A stretch of 64,000 nt of DNA from Apteryx mantelli (GCF_036417845.1 NC_089983.1:19435207-19499206), one strand, 5' to 3'. Shown: positions 25,207-37,600, counted from the stretch's first letter. Translations and numbers: made by a program. The notes: generated from the sequence alone by a model not told the origin.

Positions 25207-26946
25207 GTGGGGTCGCGCCCGGGCGCGGGGGGCCGCGGCGGCTTCCTAGCAGGCCCCGGCGGCTCCGCGCCGCGCCGCCAGGACCCGCTGCGGCGCCCGC
25301 AGCGGAGCGGGGCCGGAGCGGGGCCGGGCCGTGGCGGCGGCGGCGGTGCGGGGGCCGGGCCGGGCCGGGCTGCGCGGCCCCGGGAAGGCTTGGGGGTTTG
25401 GGGGTGGTTGCAGCCTCCGCAGCAGGTGTCCCCGGGACCGGGGGAGCCCGGCGGGCGGCAGCCGCCTTGCAGGAGCCGCGCTGCCGCCGGCTTTGTTCCG
25501 CTTGTGCCCCCCGCGGCGGCGCCTTTTGCCGCTTCGGGGCGCGCCCCGGGGTGGGAAGGGGGCAGGCGCACGCTCACTGCAAGCCTGCGAATGAGGATGA
25601 CCCTGGTGAGGAGATGCAGAAGTCCGTTCAAATTTCGTAAGCCAAAATTTGGCCGGGCTTCTGGCCATAAGAAGGAAAGCATGTGGATACAGCAAACTAA
25701 CATGTGTTCATTTGATCGAACAAAAAACGTGGGGAAAAATAGGAAGCGACGTTTGATTTCCACAGTGCGTATGCTGACCGGCCTCCATAGGTGCCAACCT
25801 GCCATGCTCCCTCCTAGGGAGGGAGGAAAAAATCTCATTTTACCAGTCCCAAGTAACATGTTCCTTGCATGCACATGCTTTGAAACGCTTTGCACAAGTA
25901 TTGACTGTAATCAGCATTGCTTCAGTTCAGTTCCAGGTTCATCGCATCTATTTTTATTCTACAACCTACTGTTGTTATTACAAAATGCTTAGGTATTGCA
26001 GTGCTTTACGGCACTAAGCAAGTATAAGAAACAAACTCCTTATCAAAAAGCAAACTGTTTCTGCCAGTTAAGCAACACTTTTGTAGAATGATTGAGAAAG
26101 AAGTTAAAAATTCTCCATCCCAGTCCTGTAAACAAATGTAAAGTCCTGCAGGTTATGTGAGCGTGAACTATACAGTAGTATATTTTAATAGTGATTACAA
26201 AGTTTAATACCCCAGGCCATGAGAAAGGGTCACCTCCAGTAAATTCTGTGAATCTCCTAAAGAAAACAGGTTTATGAATTTGTGCTATGTATGTATATGC
26301 ATATGTATGTCACAAACTTTCTGAACGCAATGGCTGGTTTCAGCCAGATTTGCAAGATAGAAGTGTCAAAGATAAGTCTTCCAAAACTTGCAGAAAATAA
26401 ATAGCTAGGGAGAGGTGGAAAATCTGAAATCTGTACTCTGCTGCAAGAAAAGCAGGCAGAAATTAGTCCTTATTCATTCTTTCTAGCAGTAGGTAGCTGG
26501 GTAATTGGTGTATGAAAAATTACAGATTAGCTATAACATGAGTGAAGGACAGGAGGAGAAACAGCCTGATATGGGAAGTGGGGGAGAACTGTGGGTATTG
26601 TAGCGGAAGCAGAAAGAAATTTAGAGGAAAAAAGGTTGCAGATCTGTAGGAGACAAAGCTTTGTTACTTCAGCTTCTCCCAGAACATCTTACTTTCTTTT
26701 TTTCAAATGCTGCTTATGTGGCAGGTTTTCTTTTCTTTTCTTTTTTTTGAGCAAACAATCCCCCACACCCCCTTTGCACTGACTTCTGTATGAATCATAC
26801 AACACTTGAAGATCTTGAAGTGCATCTTAGCTTATGCACAGTGTTCCTTCCAAACTTACTTAAAACATACTTTTTTCTAAAGCTAAGCTTTATTAAGTAC
26901 CTCTATGTTACAACAGTCTCAATCTCCAAGTAGTTCTGTTTTATAG
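25207..26946 (+). other. ORMDL1 5' leader intron (donor uncertain)
   Basis: Several donors are possible: CAG|GTGGGG after 25206, CAG|GTGTCC near 25425 and CTG|GTGAGG near 25605. Past the CpG island it is AT-rich with nothing recognised. Confidence 0.4.
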
Positions 26947-27127
26947 GGCAAAAATGAACGTAGGAGTTGCCCACAGTGAGGTAAATCCAAACACGCGGGT
27001 GATGAACAGTCGAGGAATGTGGCTGACATATGCGCTTGGAGTTGGCTTGCTGCACATTGTCTTGCTCAGCATTCCTTTCTTCAGTGTCCCCATTGCATGG
27101 ACTTTAACAAATGTCATTCACAATCTG
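26947..27127 (+). CDS. ORMDL1: ORMDL1 first coding exon
   Basis: The acceptor is gttttatag and the donor is CTG|GTGAGT. It encodes residues 1-58, ending in phase 0 at IHNL. The ATG at 26954 follows GGCAAAA. Confidence 0.97.
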
Positions 27128-30100
27128 GTGAGTATCCGGTCTTATAACAACATTTTAAAAAGTTGTTATATTTTTAGAAGCAGGCGAAGAGAAAAATAGA
27201 TATATAGATAATGAAAGCTAGCTAGCCGAAACACCTTCTCTGTTTGGCTTATTTGCTATTAAATGGGTTGGGTGTTTTTGAGAGGAGGAATGATTGATTA
27301 TTGCTTTGGACTTAAGCACAAAAGTCATGAAAGATTCCTTTTGTATTCTGTGTACTCTACTTAAAGGCATTTAGTTATGCTAGAATCTTTTACAGGCATA
27401 AAAATCAGCGAGCCAACTGACTCTTACAGTGCTTTGTTGTGTTGGTAAGCAGACATACCACTCCCAGGATAGAGAGCCACTGTGTTTGTGATTAGTGGAT
27501 ATTATCTACTAATGTTTCTGCATAAATCTGTTAGTAACCCCAAAATGTTAAATTTATTACTTTAGATACCTGTTCTTTGGATGGAAATGCTTGTGTTCTT
27601 TTTCTTCTTGTTTTGATTTTTGGTCAAGCTAGGTAAGTTTTAGCTCAGAATTACTTCAACATACAACTCTGTCACTATACATGACATAATACAAATCTGA
27701 TTTGAAAGCAGTGAGGAAAAGCTGGACCACACTGACCCAAGCTCTGAAGCCATTTGTTATTCAGTGGATTCTGGTGCATATGATGTCCTTTGCATGCAAA
27801 AATGCGTTCGGAAGCTGAAGACCTTGGAAAGTCTTTCCCCTTCCTCTCCCCCGGATGCTATAATTCTGTTGTGATCATTTAAAGTAATGCAAGTCTGAAT
27901 AGTGGTCCTGCCAAGCTCAAAGAAAAGAGGGCCATAATCCAGCAGTTTACATCATACTTGAGATTTGCTAACTCAGCTTTCTAAGATTAACAACAAAGAA
28001 GTCTTGACGAAAAGGTAGCTTCTTCTCTATTTAGGAAAATGATAGTCACCTTAAATACAAAGGTTAGGTGATGTCCTCTGTAAGCTTGTAAAACTTCTAT
28101 TTTTTTTCCTCAAGGACTCTCTATTTTTCTAGCTAGGCTTAAAACTAGTAGTGAGCTTGTAAGTATTATTATAGCATTTTGTGCATTCTTTTTGATAGCA
28201 TCAGGCATGCCTGACTTTGGAAGATATTGGCAGACACAGGAATTACTAAGGATTTCCCAAATACATTAGTGAATTCATTGCAAGTAGCTATAGTTAGCAA
28301 CAGGGATGAGAACAAGCACTGGCAAGTACTTTTCCAATGGAGCAACAGAAGATGGGTATAAACCATACTTTGGATATGTCAGTATTTAAACAGAACTTAT
28401 TTTGAAACATAACCTTGAATGGTTTGACCAAAAAAAAAAAAAAAAAAAAACCCTTGCATTTCCACTATTGGATAACTCTTAGCTGACCTCAGAAGCACTT
28501 TTGGTTGTCCTTACCGCAAGCACCAGTGCAAAATAAGACAGGTAGTAAGCATTTGGTTTCATCCTAAAAAGTGACAAAAATAAAATGCCTGTTTGATTGG
28601 GTTATTAAAACTGAGATGCAGCAAACATCATGGATCAAAGAATTAGTTAAGCAAATTAATTCTCTTATCCATGGTAATATGCCACCAGTCAAGAAGGCTG
28701 TTCCTAATAAAGTGGAATAAGACTTGAAGTGACTTGCTTAACCTTTGCTTCCTCTATAAGAACTGTGAAAGACTGTGATTTTTCTATATAAAGTTTTTTC
28801 TAGCAATTTACGTATATGTCATAAGAAATAAATGCACTTGAAAGAAAGAAAACTGAGGTCTTTGACATTTGCTGATAGAGATTCTTGTGTATCTCATGGA
28901 TAGAGGAGAAAATGTTTATGAAAACTGGAAAAGAGCAGACACCACTATCTGAAAACAGTGGGCTAAAATTTATATTTCAGAGCAGATTAGACATGGCTTG
29001 GGCCCATCAATTAAAAACAAAGAACAATCCAGTGTGGAAAGGAGATAGATAGTATTCAACAGGTAGTAGCTTCTGAGCATTTGAAACTAATGGTGGGTTG
29101 AGAGCGCTTTCAAAATTTCTCCTTGTGATATTGCTAGTAGATAGATAGATTTTAGATAGTAGATAGGTAGGTACTTTATATAGATTTTTTTACTTTGCAC
29201 AGACTCTATGTCACTCAGTTTACCACAGTGTTAGAAAAGCAGTAAAATTAACTTGGCAGCCCTAAACTTGTGCTTACTAAAATTGGTTGAGTTCATTCAA
29301 TCTTTGCCATCTAATGTAGAGGACAAGGCACTGGACTGGATGTCACATAGACTTTGGTTCTGACTCTGGCTATGCCACTGATTGTGTAACCTTTCTTTTT
29401 TCTTTTTTTTTTCTTTCCCAATACCTTGAACAATGCAACAATTATATAAAACATAAATAACAGTGCCATTATATTTGCTCTTTATTTTTCCCAGGGAATG
29501 TATGTGTTTTTGCATGCAGTTAAGGGAACTCCTTTTGAAACACCTGATCAGGGGAAAGCTAGGCTACTAACACACTGGGAGCAACTGGATTATGGAGTAC
29601 AATTTACATCTTCAAGAAAATTCTTCACAATCTCTCCTATAATACTGTGAGTTCTCAACTATATTATGCATGAATTGAATCCTAAAACCATGATTTCAGA
29701 TGCTGCAATTAAATGAGTTGCATTTTACTTTTTAAAAGTATTTTTCTCTCTTGATTTTTTGTTTTTTTCTACATCATAGATTTAGGGAGTACATATTTAC
29801 AGGCTATACAGTCAACACTCTTTCCTCACCTAGCTTTCAACACTCTCTAATTCAAATACTGAAGTCAAAGTTTGTTAACAGTTTTTAATGGGACAGGCTT
29901 TAAAGATTAGAAACCTCACAAGGAAACTTGCTATTAACTCTTGATTTTTTTTAAGAGATTGAGAAGTTGTAAATATTTAAAATCTAAACTAATGTAAATA
30001 CCCTTAGTTACATGTACCTTACTTTATGGCACTTATTAACCGTTTTGCAGCTTGCGAGCTATGAGGAATGTGGCAGTGCTCGGTGAACGGGATCCTCCGT

Positions 30101-31284
30101 GATTTTGCCTGCCAGTTTTACTTTGTACAGACTGTCTTCTGTTTACATGAGTTATGTAAGCAGAACTCTGATAGAAATTCTACACCTCATGTCTCTTGAC
30201 AAAAATACGGTTGTGTAACTACAGGAAATCAGATAAGTATTTAACAGCCAATTCTAAAAAGCCATGCTGTTTTTTTGTTAAGCTGGCCATTTGCATGGCT
30301 GGGAAGGGGGAGAAAGGTAAGCTCCTGCATCAAGTTTAGAAAGCTGTCTCACAAGGGATGGAAACTGAAACAATATAAAACTCTACAAAAAGATCTTTCT
30401 TTAGAGATAGCTTGCCACTTTCCAGTGGGACTTTTATAATCATAACCCAGGTATACGGTTCTCTGCACGCACCAGTAATGTGCAAGAAGCTGAACAAACG
30501 CTTTCCTTTTGCTGCCAAAGAAGCAATCTGATAGTCTTATTTCTGTGACTAGTTTTTGCAAAGAATTAGATGGGATTATTGGTTCGAAGTGTAAGAAATT
30601 TGGATGTGAACTGGATTCTGAGGCATGTTCCCCTATTTTCCCAGTTGGACAGGTTATAGACTAGCTTAAAAGATAATTGTCCTGGAAACATCTGCTAGAC
30701 TGGAAGCATTTCAAGATGATGCTGATCACAGATGTGCTCAGCATAAATGACCTTTGCATTGAAAAATGCCAAATGTTTTGTCACTGAGCTTGTCAGGGTA
30801 GCTGTGATGCATATATGTCACTAATGGGTCTTATACCATTTAAAACCTGTATCACAAATTAGGCTTGTAACTTAAGACTTTAGAGACTCCCAAGTTGGAG
30901 GGGAGAAATGTTGGAGGAAAATACCAGCTGAGAGGTACTTTTTAGCACTGTGACAAGCATGGGAAGAAGATACTTGGACCATCGCTTTGCTGTAAAACCT
31001 AGAATCTAAAGTGAAATTTCTAGTGCAGGAATACATGAGTAAACTACTACTGATTAACTAAACCCCTTGTTAAACTATGCTCTGTTTGTTTGCTTGTTTT
31101 TAGACGAGGTTGTTATCAGCTAAGCTCGCTTCCTTCTTTTTCTTGCAGGTACTTCCTGGCGAGTTTCTACACGAAGTATGATCCAACGCACTTTATCCTG
31201 AACACGGCCTCTCTCCTGACGGTGCTCATCCCCAAGCTGCCGCAGCTGCATGGTGTCAGAATCTTTGGCATCAATAAATACTGA
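26954..31284 (+). CDS. ORMDL1: ORMDL1, ORM-family regulator of serine palmitoyltransferase (complete CDS)
   Basis: Coding exons are 26954..27127, 29495..29646 and 31149..31284. The joined frame is 462 nt, giving 153 residues plus stop, the usual vertebrate length. ORMDL proteins are small ER membrane proteins that bind serine palmitoyltransferase and restrain sphingolipid synthesis in response to ceramide. The N-terminus [20 protein letters not shown] is the conserved cytosolic segment, and N13 aligns with the ceramide-contacting Asn reported for ORMDL3. Hydrophobic segments lie near residues 22-45 and 46-66 and again in the last third. The protein ends FGINKY. The start has A at -3 and only seven bases of leader in its exon. 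A non-coding exon 1 lies in the CpG island; CAG|GTGGGG at 25206 is one possible donor. No lesion was seen. Confidence 0.98.
27128..29494 (+). other. ORMDL1 intron after first coding exon
   Basis: It contains an A21 run (28430-28450) and degenerate GATA repeats (29138-29170). Nothing else was recognised. Confidence 0.6.
28430..28450. repeat. Poly(A) run
   Basis: Twenty-one consecutive A. No retrocopy or flanking duplication was recognised upstream of it. Confidence 0.95.
29495..29646 (+). CDS. ORMDL1: ORMDL1 second coding exon
   Basis: The acceptor is tttttcccag and the donor is ACT|GTGAGT. It encodes residues 59 to 108 plus two bases ([20 protein letters not shown] and following). Confidence 0.98.
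29647..31148 (+). other. ORMDL1 intron before last exon
   Basis: No feature recognised. Confidence 0.6.
31149..31284 (+). CDS. ORMDL1: ORMDL1 last coding exon
   Basis: The acceptor is ttcttgcag. It begins by completing Leu109, continues [15 protein letters not shown] and ends GINKY followed by TGA at 31282-31284. Confidence 0.98.
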
Positions 31285-32757
31285 GCAGAAGGTGCGACAC
31301 CAACCAGCCCCGGCACTGCTGCTGCTTCTCCTCCGGAGAAGGAAAAGAGTAGTCTGCTGCTGTGCCGCTTATCTAATAATACTCAGATGCTTTTACCTCT
31401 GGGATCCAATTACTACTTCTTGCGACCCTGTCTGGAATGAAAGTTGAGTTTATAAAAAGATGCCTCCAAATACTTAAATGTGAATTGGAAACCTCTAGAA
31501 GAAAGATTTCCATGAGGAACTGGGTAGGCCCAGCTCTATAGCGTAATCAACACTAAGATGATGCATATGTCTGGCTGATGCAAGTGACTGGTAAAGGGGT
31601 AGGAATAATTGTTGAAATGGAGAGCAATGTTTCACAACCACCCAATCACCATAGTACAAATGGTAACTTAATATTTGAATCCAGAATCCTTAATTTAAAG
31701 GACTGGTGAGGTGGCATTCTTGGATTACGTAAAAGTAGCTAGTTATTGCTTTTTGGATTGTAAATGGTTTTGTTTTGTTATTGCATGGGAAAAGTTTGTC
31801 TCAGTAAATATTGTGACTGCTAGTATAACCTGATGGTATAATCAATGCCTTATTTTTTCCTGTGATCTTTGTCACAAAGACTGAAAGTCCTTAACTGTCA
31901 ACTCAGGGGATTTCTATATCAACCTGATTAGCTCAATTTACTTATGCTACAAATTGCCGATGTTGTTTTTGTTCTGTTTCATTTTTGCTTTTCAGCAAAA
32001 ATTGTCATTGATTTTCTGTGTGTAAATGAGACATTCTGAAAAGCTGAAATTTCTGTTAAGGTGTGGATATTTGATTATTTTCTCTGGTACTTGACTTACA
32101 GATTGTATTTCAATAGTCGAGAGGCCTGTGATGGTGGGGGAACAGTTGCTGCTGTTGTAGGAGAAGCAGCTCCGTTAGAGAATAACAGTGTTAGAATATG
32201 TAAGAGAAACTGTGTAGATCATAAGTTAGAGTAGAAGCCCTACCAGAAATAGGTGAGTAGGCAAATTGTATGGCCTAACTGTATGTGTTTGCAGAAAAAG
32301 ATGTAAATAATCTGTGTGTCTGGGAAATGTGCAGGAATGCAGCATTTTAAGGGTACTGTGTGGTATTGAGTAGTCTTGTATATAATCGACTCTGGAACTA
32401 GAGCGAAGGAGTTACATCTAGAGCACTGAGCACTTATTCCTGTATCTTCAAAAAAAAGGTGAATTTTAAATCTACCGAGTGGCTGCCAGCTGAAAACAGA
32501 TTAGATAGAAAACTCCATTCAAGACTTCAAAGGTGACTTTTTAATTTCTAGTATCATGGCCCTGATTTACATTTTGGTTGCAACGACACAGCCTGTGAGC
32601 AAAAAACAAACAAACAAACCCCACAGTGGTGTGTTTCTTTTCATGTTAGAGAATTTTCGGGTTACTAATTTGATAAAGATGCTGTTTAAAAAAAATAGCT
32701 AATGAGTTAGTTACAAAAAAAATTTTAGCAATTGGATAGGTCTTACAAGTAAATAAA
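31285..32757 (+). other. ORMDL1: ORMDL1 3' UTR (inferred extent)
   Basis: No exon follows the stop. The last good AATAAA before the next CpG island is at 32752-32757, giving a 3' UTR of about 1.5 kb. An additional AATAAA at 31273-31278 overlaps the final Asn and Lys codons. Confidence 0.55.
32752..32757 (+). terminator. Candidate ORMDL1 polyadenylation signal
   Basis: Canonical AATAAA followed within 30 bases by a T/G-rich stretch (ttttcaagttatttgtg). It is the last hexamer before the OSGEPL1 island. Confidence 0.5.
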
Positions 32758-32999
32758 TTTTCAAGTTATTTGTGCACAATGTGATAACTGGCTACTTTTA
32801 AAATAACGTCCATCACACGGCTATGTTAGCCCTCTGAAAGTGCTGTTTCTGAAAAATCAGTGTTTTGTATACAAGTGCCAATGGCTTTAAGACAGGGACA
32901 GAACTTATCAGCACGGACTGATGGCAGCGTGTCGATCGGTGTTACGGCCCGGTAAAGCTTGTCTAGAAGGGGGCGGGAGTTCCCTTCTGGCGGTTGTAC

Positions 33000-33680
33000 C
33001 AGGCTCGCTGACTCACGTCGTGGACGGAATAAAGTCCTTCGCCGCCGCCCAGCCGCCTTTCCTCTGTGGTGCTGCAGCCCGGCCGCGGCGGGGGCGAGGG
33101 GCGCTGCGGGGCCGCCCCCGGCCGCGCCGCCTCCTCCGCCCTTCGTGCGCCCCTCGCCGCGGCCCCCCGGGGAGGCGGGAGAAACGGCGGGCGCGGGGGG
33201 CGGGCGGCGGCGCCCCGTCAGGGACGACAGCGGCCGGGCCGTTGCGGGCGGCGCCACGTGACGCGTGAGGCGGGGGCACGGTCGGGGCGCGGGGCGGGGC
33301 CGTGGGGCGCTGAGATGGCGGCGGCCTGCGCGAGCGTGGCCCGGGCGGCGGGAGGGGGGCCCGCGGCCGGGCCTGCGTGAGGCCGCCGCGTTCAGCCCCA
33401 AGGGAAGGGGTAGCGCAAAGCCGCGCGAAAAAACGTACCGGTACGAGGCAGGGGAGCGACCGGGGGGAGCCGAGCCGCCCCTCGCCGGCGGCTGGCGAAG
33501 CTGCGAGGGGGAGCTGCCCCCGCCTTCGTGCAGCCGTCCTGCCGCCGGCGTCCTGCCGTCGGCGCCCGCCTTGCCGCGGCCCGAGGACGGCGAGAGCAGC
33601 GGGACTTCCTTAAAGGCGAAACTAACAGCAAACGGGGGTCGGGCCACGCGCTGCCTGCGATAAGAGGCTCGCTAACGTTT
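33000..33680. promoter_or_regulatory. CpG island, OSGEPL1 promoter
   Basis: Dense CpG region beginning about 250 bases past the inferred ORMDL1 end. CACGTGAC at 33255-33262 is an E-box of the USF/TFE type. A YY1-type ATGGCGGC is at 33315, usually found just downstream of the start site, which suggests transcription begins near 33.29-33.31 kb. Long open frames on both strands (up to 273 codons) reflect composition. Confidence 0.85.
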
Positions 33681-33730
33681 CCGTCTTCCTGTGAATCTGA
33701 TTTACTCTGTGGTTTGTGTCCCTTCCTTAG

Positions 33731-33790
33731 GACAGTAGGAAGCGTGATAGCAAGCAGGAGCGAAGAAACTATTTTTGGAGCATGGTTAAG
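33731..33790 (+). other. OSGEPL1: Possible non-coding OSGEPL1 leader exon
   Basis: A 60-base segment is bounded by a strong acceptor (tttgtgtcccttccttag) and donor (AAG|GTAAAA), between the CpG island and the first coding exon. An upstream donor could be TGC|GTGAGG at 33376. It could instead be the end of a longer unspliced first exon. Confidence 0.45.
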
Positions 33791-34439
33791 GTAAAACAAA
33801 GACATTAGCTCCCAGCTCTTGTAAGAAAAATAACACTTTTCCTTTTCCTATAGTCTTATAAATCATGGGTAGTAGTTCATACTTGTAAAAGTAAAAACAC
33901 CCCTTCAGAGCAATGTAGGTTTAAAAATCCTGACTTTCAGAGAATTAAATACACATATGGTATATTTTACCTAAAAATTGCCAAATTCATTACTTTTCAT
34001 ATATCTGAAAGAGAACATGCTTTAAAATCCTTCAGTATTAATTGAGTAGGCACAAGAAAACTCAAAGAAAGAAAGAGGTTTCAAGTGGACGTGAAATGTC
34101 CTCCCTCTTGGCACTTGACCCATGCCTGTCTCCTGCTCCATGGTCAGACATGGCACTTCCTTAAGCAGTGGTCTAGGTGAAAGAAGGTGAGAGAAGACTG
34201 GAGAGCATAGCAGCCAGCAAAATACAGGTGGAGTATTTTATCACCCTTGTGCTGCTGGATGTAACAAATGAATAGTATGTAAACCACCTTTAAAGTAATG
34301 GATTAAATTAATCCTCAGTAAATTACAGTCTGGATGAATATTGCTGATACCTCAGTAATTGCTGGTTATTGGCCTTGATAAAAAGACCTTTGTAAAACCT
34401 GAATTCTGAAGAGATGATCTCTGTACAGTTCCTTTCTAG

Positions 34440-34678
34440 ATGTAACTACAAGACAAATTTTTAACAATGAACAGCATTACTAAAAGCCTTTTGAAATCAA
34501 TTAAACATGGCCAAGCTGCATGGCTAAGAAGCAGCTCTACTCACTCTGGAAAACAGTGTCTTCCGAAACTAGTTCTGGGAATAGAAACAAGCTGCGATGA
34601 TACTGGTGCTGCTGTGGTGGATGATGCCGGCAATATTCTGGGAGAAGCACTACACTGTCAAAAGGAAGTCCATTTGAA
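34440..34678 (+). CDS. OSGEPL1: OSGEPL1 first coding exon (targeting peptide, IETSCDDT)
   Basis: The acceptor cctttctag places the exon start at 34440 and the donor is GAA|GTAAGG. It has 27 bases of leader, opening with ATGTAA, then the ATG at 34467. It encodes residues 1-70 plus two bases. Confidence 0.93.
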
Positions 34679-37600
34679 GTAAGGACGTACTGCTCTCAGT
34701 GCTTTATTATGTAACTGTAACTGTGGTTACATATGCTTACTAATGATCTTATTCTTACTTGTAACATTGTCAGCACAAAACTGTTCTCTTCTCCAAAATA
34801 CTTGATATGAATTGTGTGGGTGTAAAGACGTGTCTTTTGGGCCCCAACACATTTTTCTAGTAAGGGTGAGAGTAAGAAATGCTGTGTATTTAAGGAGTTT
34901 CCTCTAGTGTTTGTTTATTTATTTTTTCAAAAAGAGATAGGTTATTTAACTTTATTTTTTTTAGCTTAATTAAACATCAAATTATTATTAGTTATAATCA
35001 CTCAATGTCTCCAATGTTATAAGAGAAAATTAATGAAAATAGGCACCGGTGGCTAAATACCTGAACTGACAGTTAGGGGTCAGTGATTTTGAATATTCAG
35101 TTACAGAAATTGTTTTGCTACAATGTATGGCTACATTTAAGAGAAATATATATCAAACTTGAGCAAGTAAAGTACTTTTCTGCCCCCCCAGTGAAAATGA
35201 TGATTTCTTCACTACATAGGTGTCCTTTACATTAAACAAAGCATTTGAGAATGTACTAAGGAAACAGGCAAGATATGTCAAGGTTAAGAGGTGTTTTAAA
35301 TTTGCTTTTTCTGTGATTCTATCTGTTATGAAATACAAATGTATTATAATTCTTTGTTTTTAACTAGAACAGGTGGGATAATTCCTCTGGTGGCACAGCA
35401 ACTTCACAGAGAAAATATTGAGCAAATAGTAAAAGAAGCGCTTAGCATCAGTGGAGTTTCTGTAAATGAACTCGCTGCTATTGCAACTACGGTAAAACCA
35501 GGACTTGCGTTAAGTCTTGGAGTGGGACTGGAATACAGCTTAAAATTGGTGAACAAGTATAAGAAGCCTTTCATACCCATTCATCACATGGAGGCTCACG
35601 CACTTACCATTAGACTGACAAATCAAGTGGAATTTCCTTTCTTAGTTCTTTTACTATCTGGAGGCCACTGTATTTTGGCGGTAGCACAAGGAGTTTCAGA
35701 TTTCCTTCTGCTTGGACAGTCAATAGATATAGCACCAGGTGACATGTTGGACAAGGTAATATTTCTATGCATACATCAGTCTACTTTTTTTGTTACTGTA
35801 ATTATACTACAAAGTAGTAGTATTAACATCAGCCTGAAGACAGTAATAAAAAACAGTATGAGCTTTAGTCAATGGTTTTTGTGTGTATTGAAATATCATA
35901 GATTTAGGAGGCAAGAGGCTGTTAAAAATCTATGCATTTTAGAGCATCAGTAGTAAATTATATCTATTAATTATATTTTAACAAATAGACAAATTCGACA
36001 ACCAAAATTGGAAGGTTGGAAGGTTCAGTGGTACCCATTGTAAAAATGAGTAGTACTGAGAAGATCAATAATATTTAAAACATAATGTCCAATTTAAAAC
36101 AATACCTGCTAAAACCTTTGTGTTACCAGTTTTATTGTGTAGTTTAAAAAGGTTGGTTTGGCTTTCAGAATCCAAGTTGTTTGGGTCACTGAGCGTAATC
36201 TGTAAAATTGGCTACTTCCAATTATTTTCAAACACAAGCAGAGTTTTTAAACATGTGTGTATTAAAAAAAGGGGTGGAGGTGAGTGGAATGGAAAGGAAA
36301 AGAGGATTGTTATGAAATCAGCTTTGTTTTTATTTACCTGATAATGCAATGTGGCTGCCCACATCTATTTCCCACAGCACAAAAACTGAGCAAATTATGT
36401 TTCTTGCAAAATTTGCTGACCCTCATATTTGCCTAAGTCATTCTAGAACTGCACTTCTAATTATGCTAGCAAAACAATCCCCTACACTACCATCCCACAG
36501 AGTCTTGCCCTTATTTTGCCCTGTTCATACTTTCATGTTAGGAATGTTGGATTTTGTGGTATTTAATTATTCATCTAATTTAACTCCACTAACTTCAATA
36601 CAGTGATGCAGTTACAGGAAGAATTAATTTAGCTCTTCATTCTGAGTCTGTTTTTTATTATTTCCTCCTCAGGTAGCAAGAAGACTCTCCTTAAGCAAAC
36701 ACCCAGAGTGCCACAGCATGGCTGGGGGGAAGGCTATAGAGCACTTGGCTCAAACTGGAAACCGGCAGCATTACACATTCAGAGTTCCCATGCAACATTA
36801 TCGTAACTGTGATTTTTCTTTTTCTGGACTTCAGAATCTTGTCAATAAAGTAATTATACAGAAAGAAAAAGAAGAAGGTATTTTTAAACAAAGTCAGATA
36901 TAAACTATATTCTTGATGAGCTATACTCAGGAAAAACCATTGGTCATACATTTTTACAGGTCTTCAGAAGGGAGAGCTGCTCTCTTGCATTAAGGATATT
37001 GCTGCTGCTGCACAGCACGCAGTGGCTGTTCATATTGTCAAGCGGACATATCGAGCCATGCTGTTCTGCATAAAACATAGCATATTATCACCAAAAAATG
37101 CAACTTTGGTGGGTATACATTATTTTCTTCTTGTGTATGTGAAGGGAACGTTCCATTTTATATTTGACTGTATAATATCACTTGAAGGTGCAGGTGCCTT
37201 TTGGTACTTTCTCCTTCAACAGAGCTATTTCAAAATAAATGAAAACAAGTATTTAATTGTACCTTAAGTATAGTTACTGAATTAAACAGTAGTGCATTAG
37301 TGTTTATGCACAATGGTGTGTTGTTAAAGTAATACTAAATTTAAGATTTTTTGTTATTTAAAGCTTACAACTATGTAGATTGTATTTAGATATATGGCAT
37401 GTTCTTATGGACACACTTTTTACTCCCAAGGACTTCAAAGCACTTTTTTATAAAATTTAGTGTGCTATGCAAATTACAGGTAGGACTAGCAGCATCACCT
37501 TCCACCACAGCACAGCTCCTTCTGGAATGAAACGCACTACTTGTTTCAGTGAACACAGCACACTACAAAGCAGTTGAGGCAAAAATAGAAAAATAATGTT

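Larger units (their letters stand above)
24690..25600. promoter_or_regulatory. CpG island, bidirectional PMS1/ORMDL1 promoter
   Basis: About 0.9 kb of dense CpG separates the 5' ends of two divergent genes. The plus strand is C-rich up to about 25.14 kb and G-rich from about 25.2 kb. Both transcripts would therefore be G-rich just downstream of their starts, which places the start sites near 25.05-25.2 kb. Long open frames here, up to 342 codons, are composition artefacts. A head-to-head PMS1/ORMDL1 arrangement is known in human. Confidence 0.9.

Noticed and set aside
24657-25895. Long open frames (up to 342 codons) on both strands of the PMS1/ORMDL1 island
   Set aside because: They are Ala/Pro/Gly/Arg-rich in every frame, overlap each other on both strands and have no domains. 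GC-rich DNA has few stop codons, so this is expected by composition.
32826-33805. Open frames up to 273 codons in the OSGEPL1 island
   Set aside because: Same composition effect, with low-complexity translation and overlapping frames on both strands.
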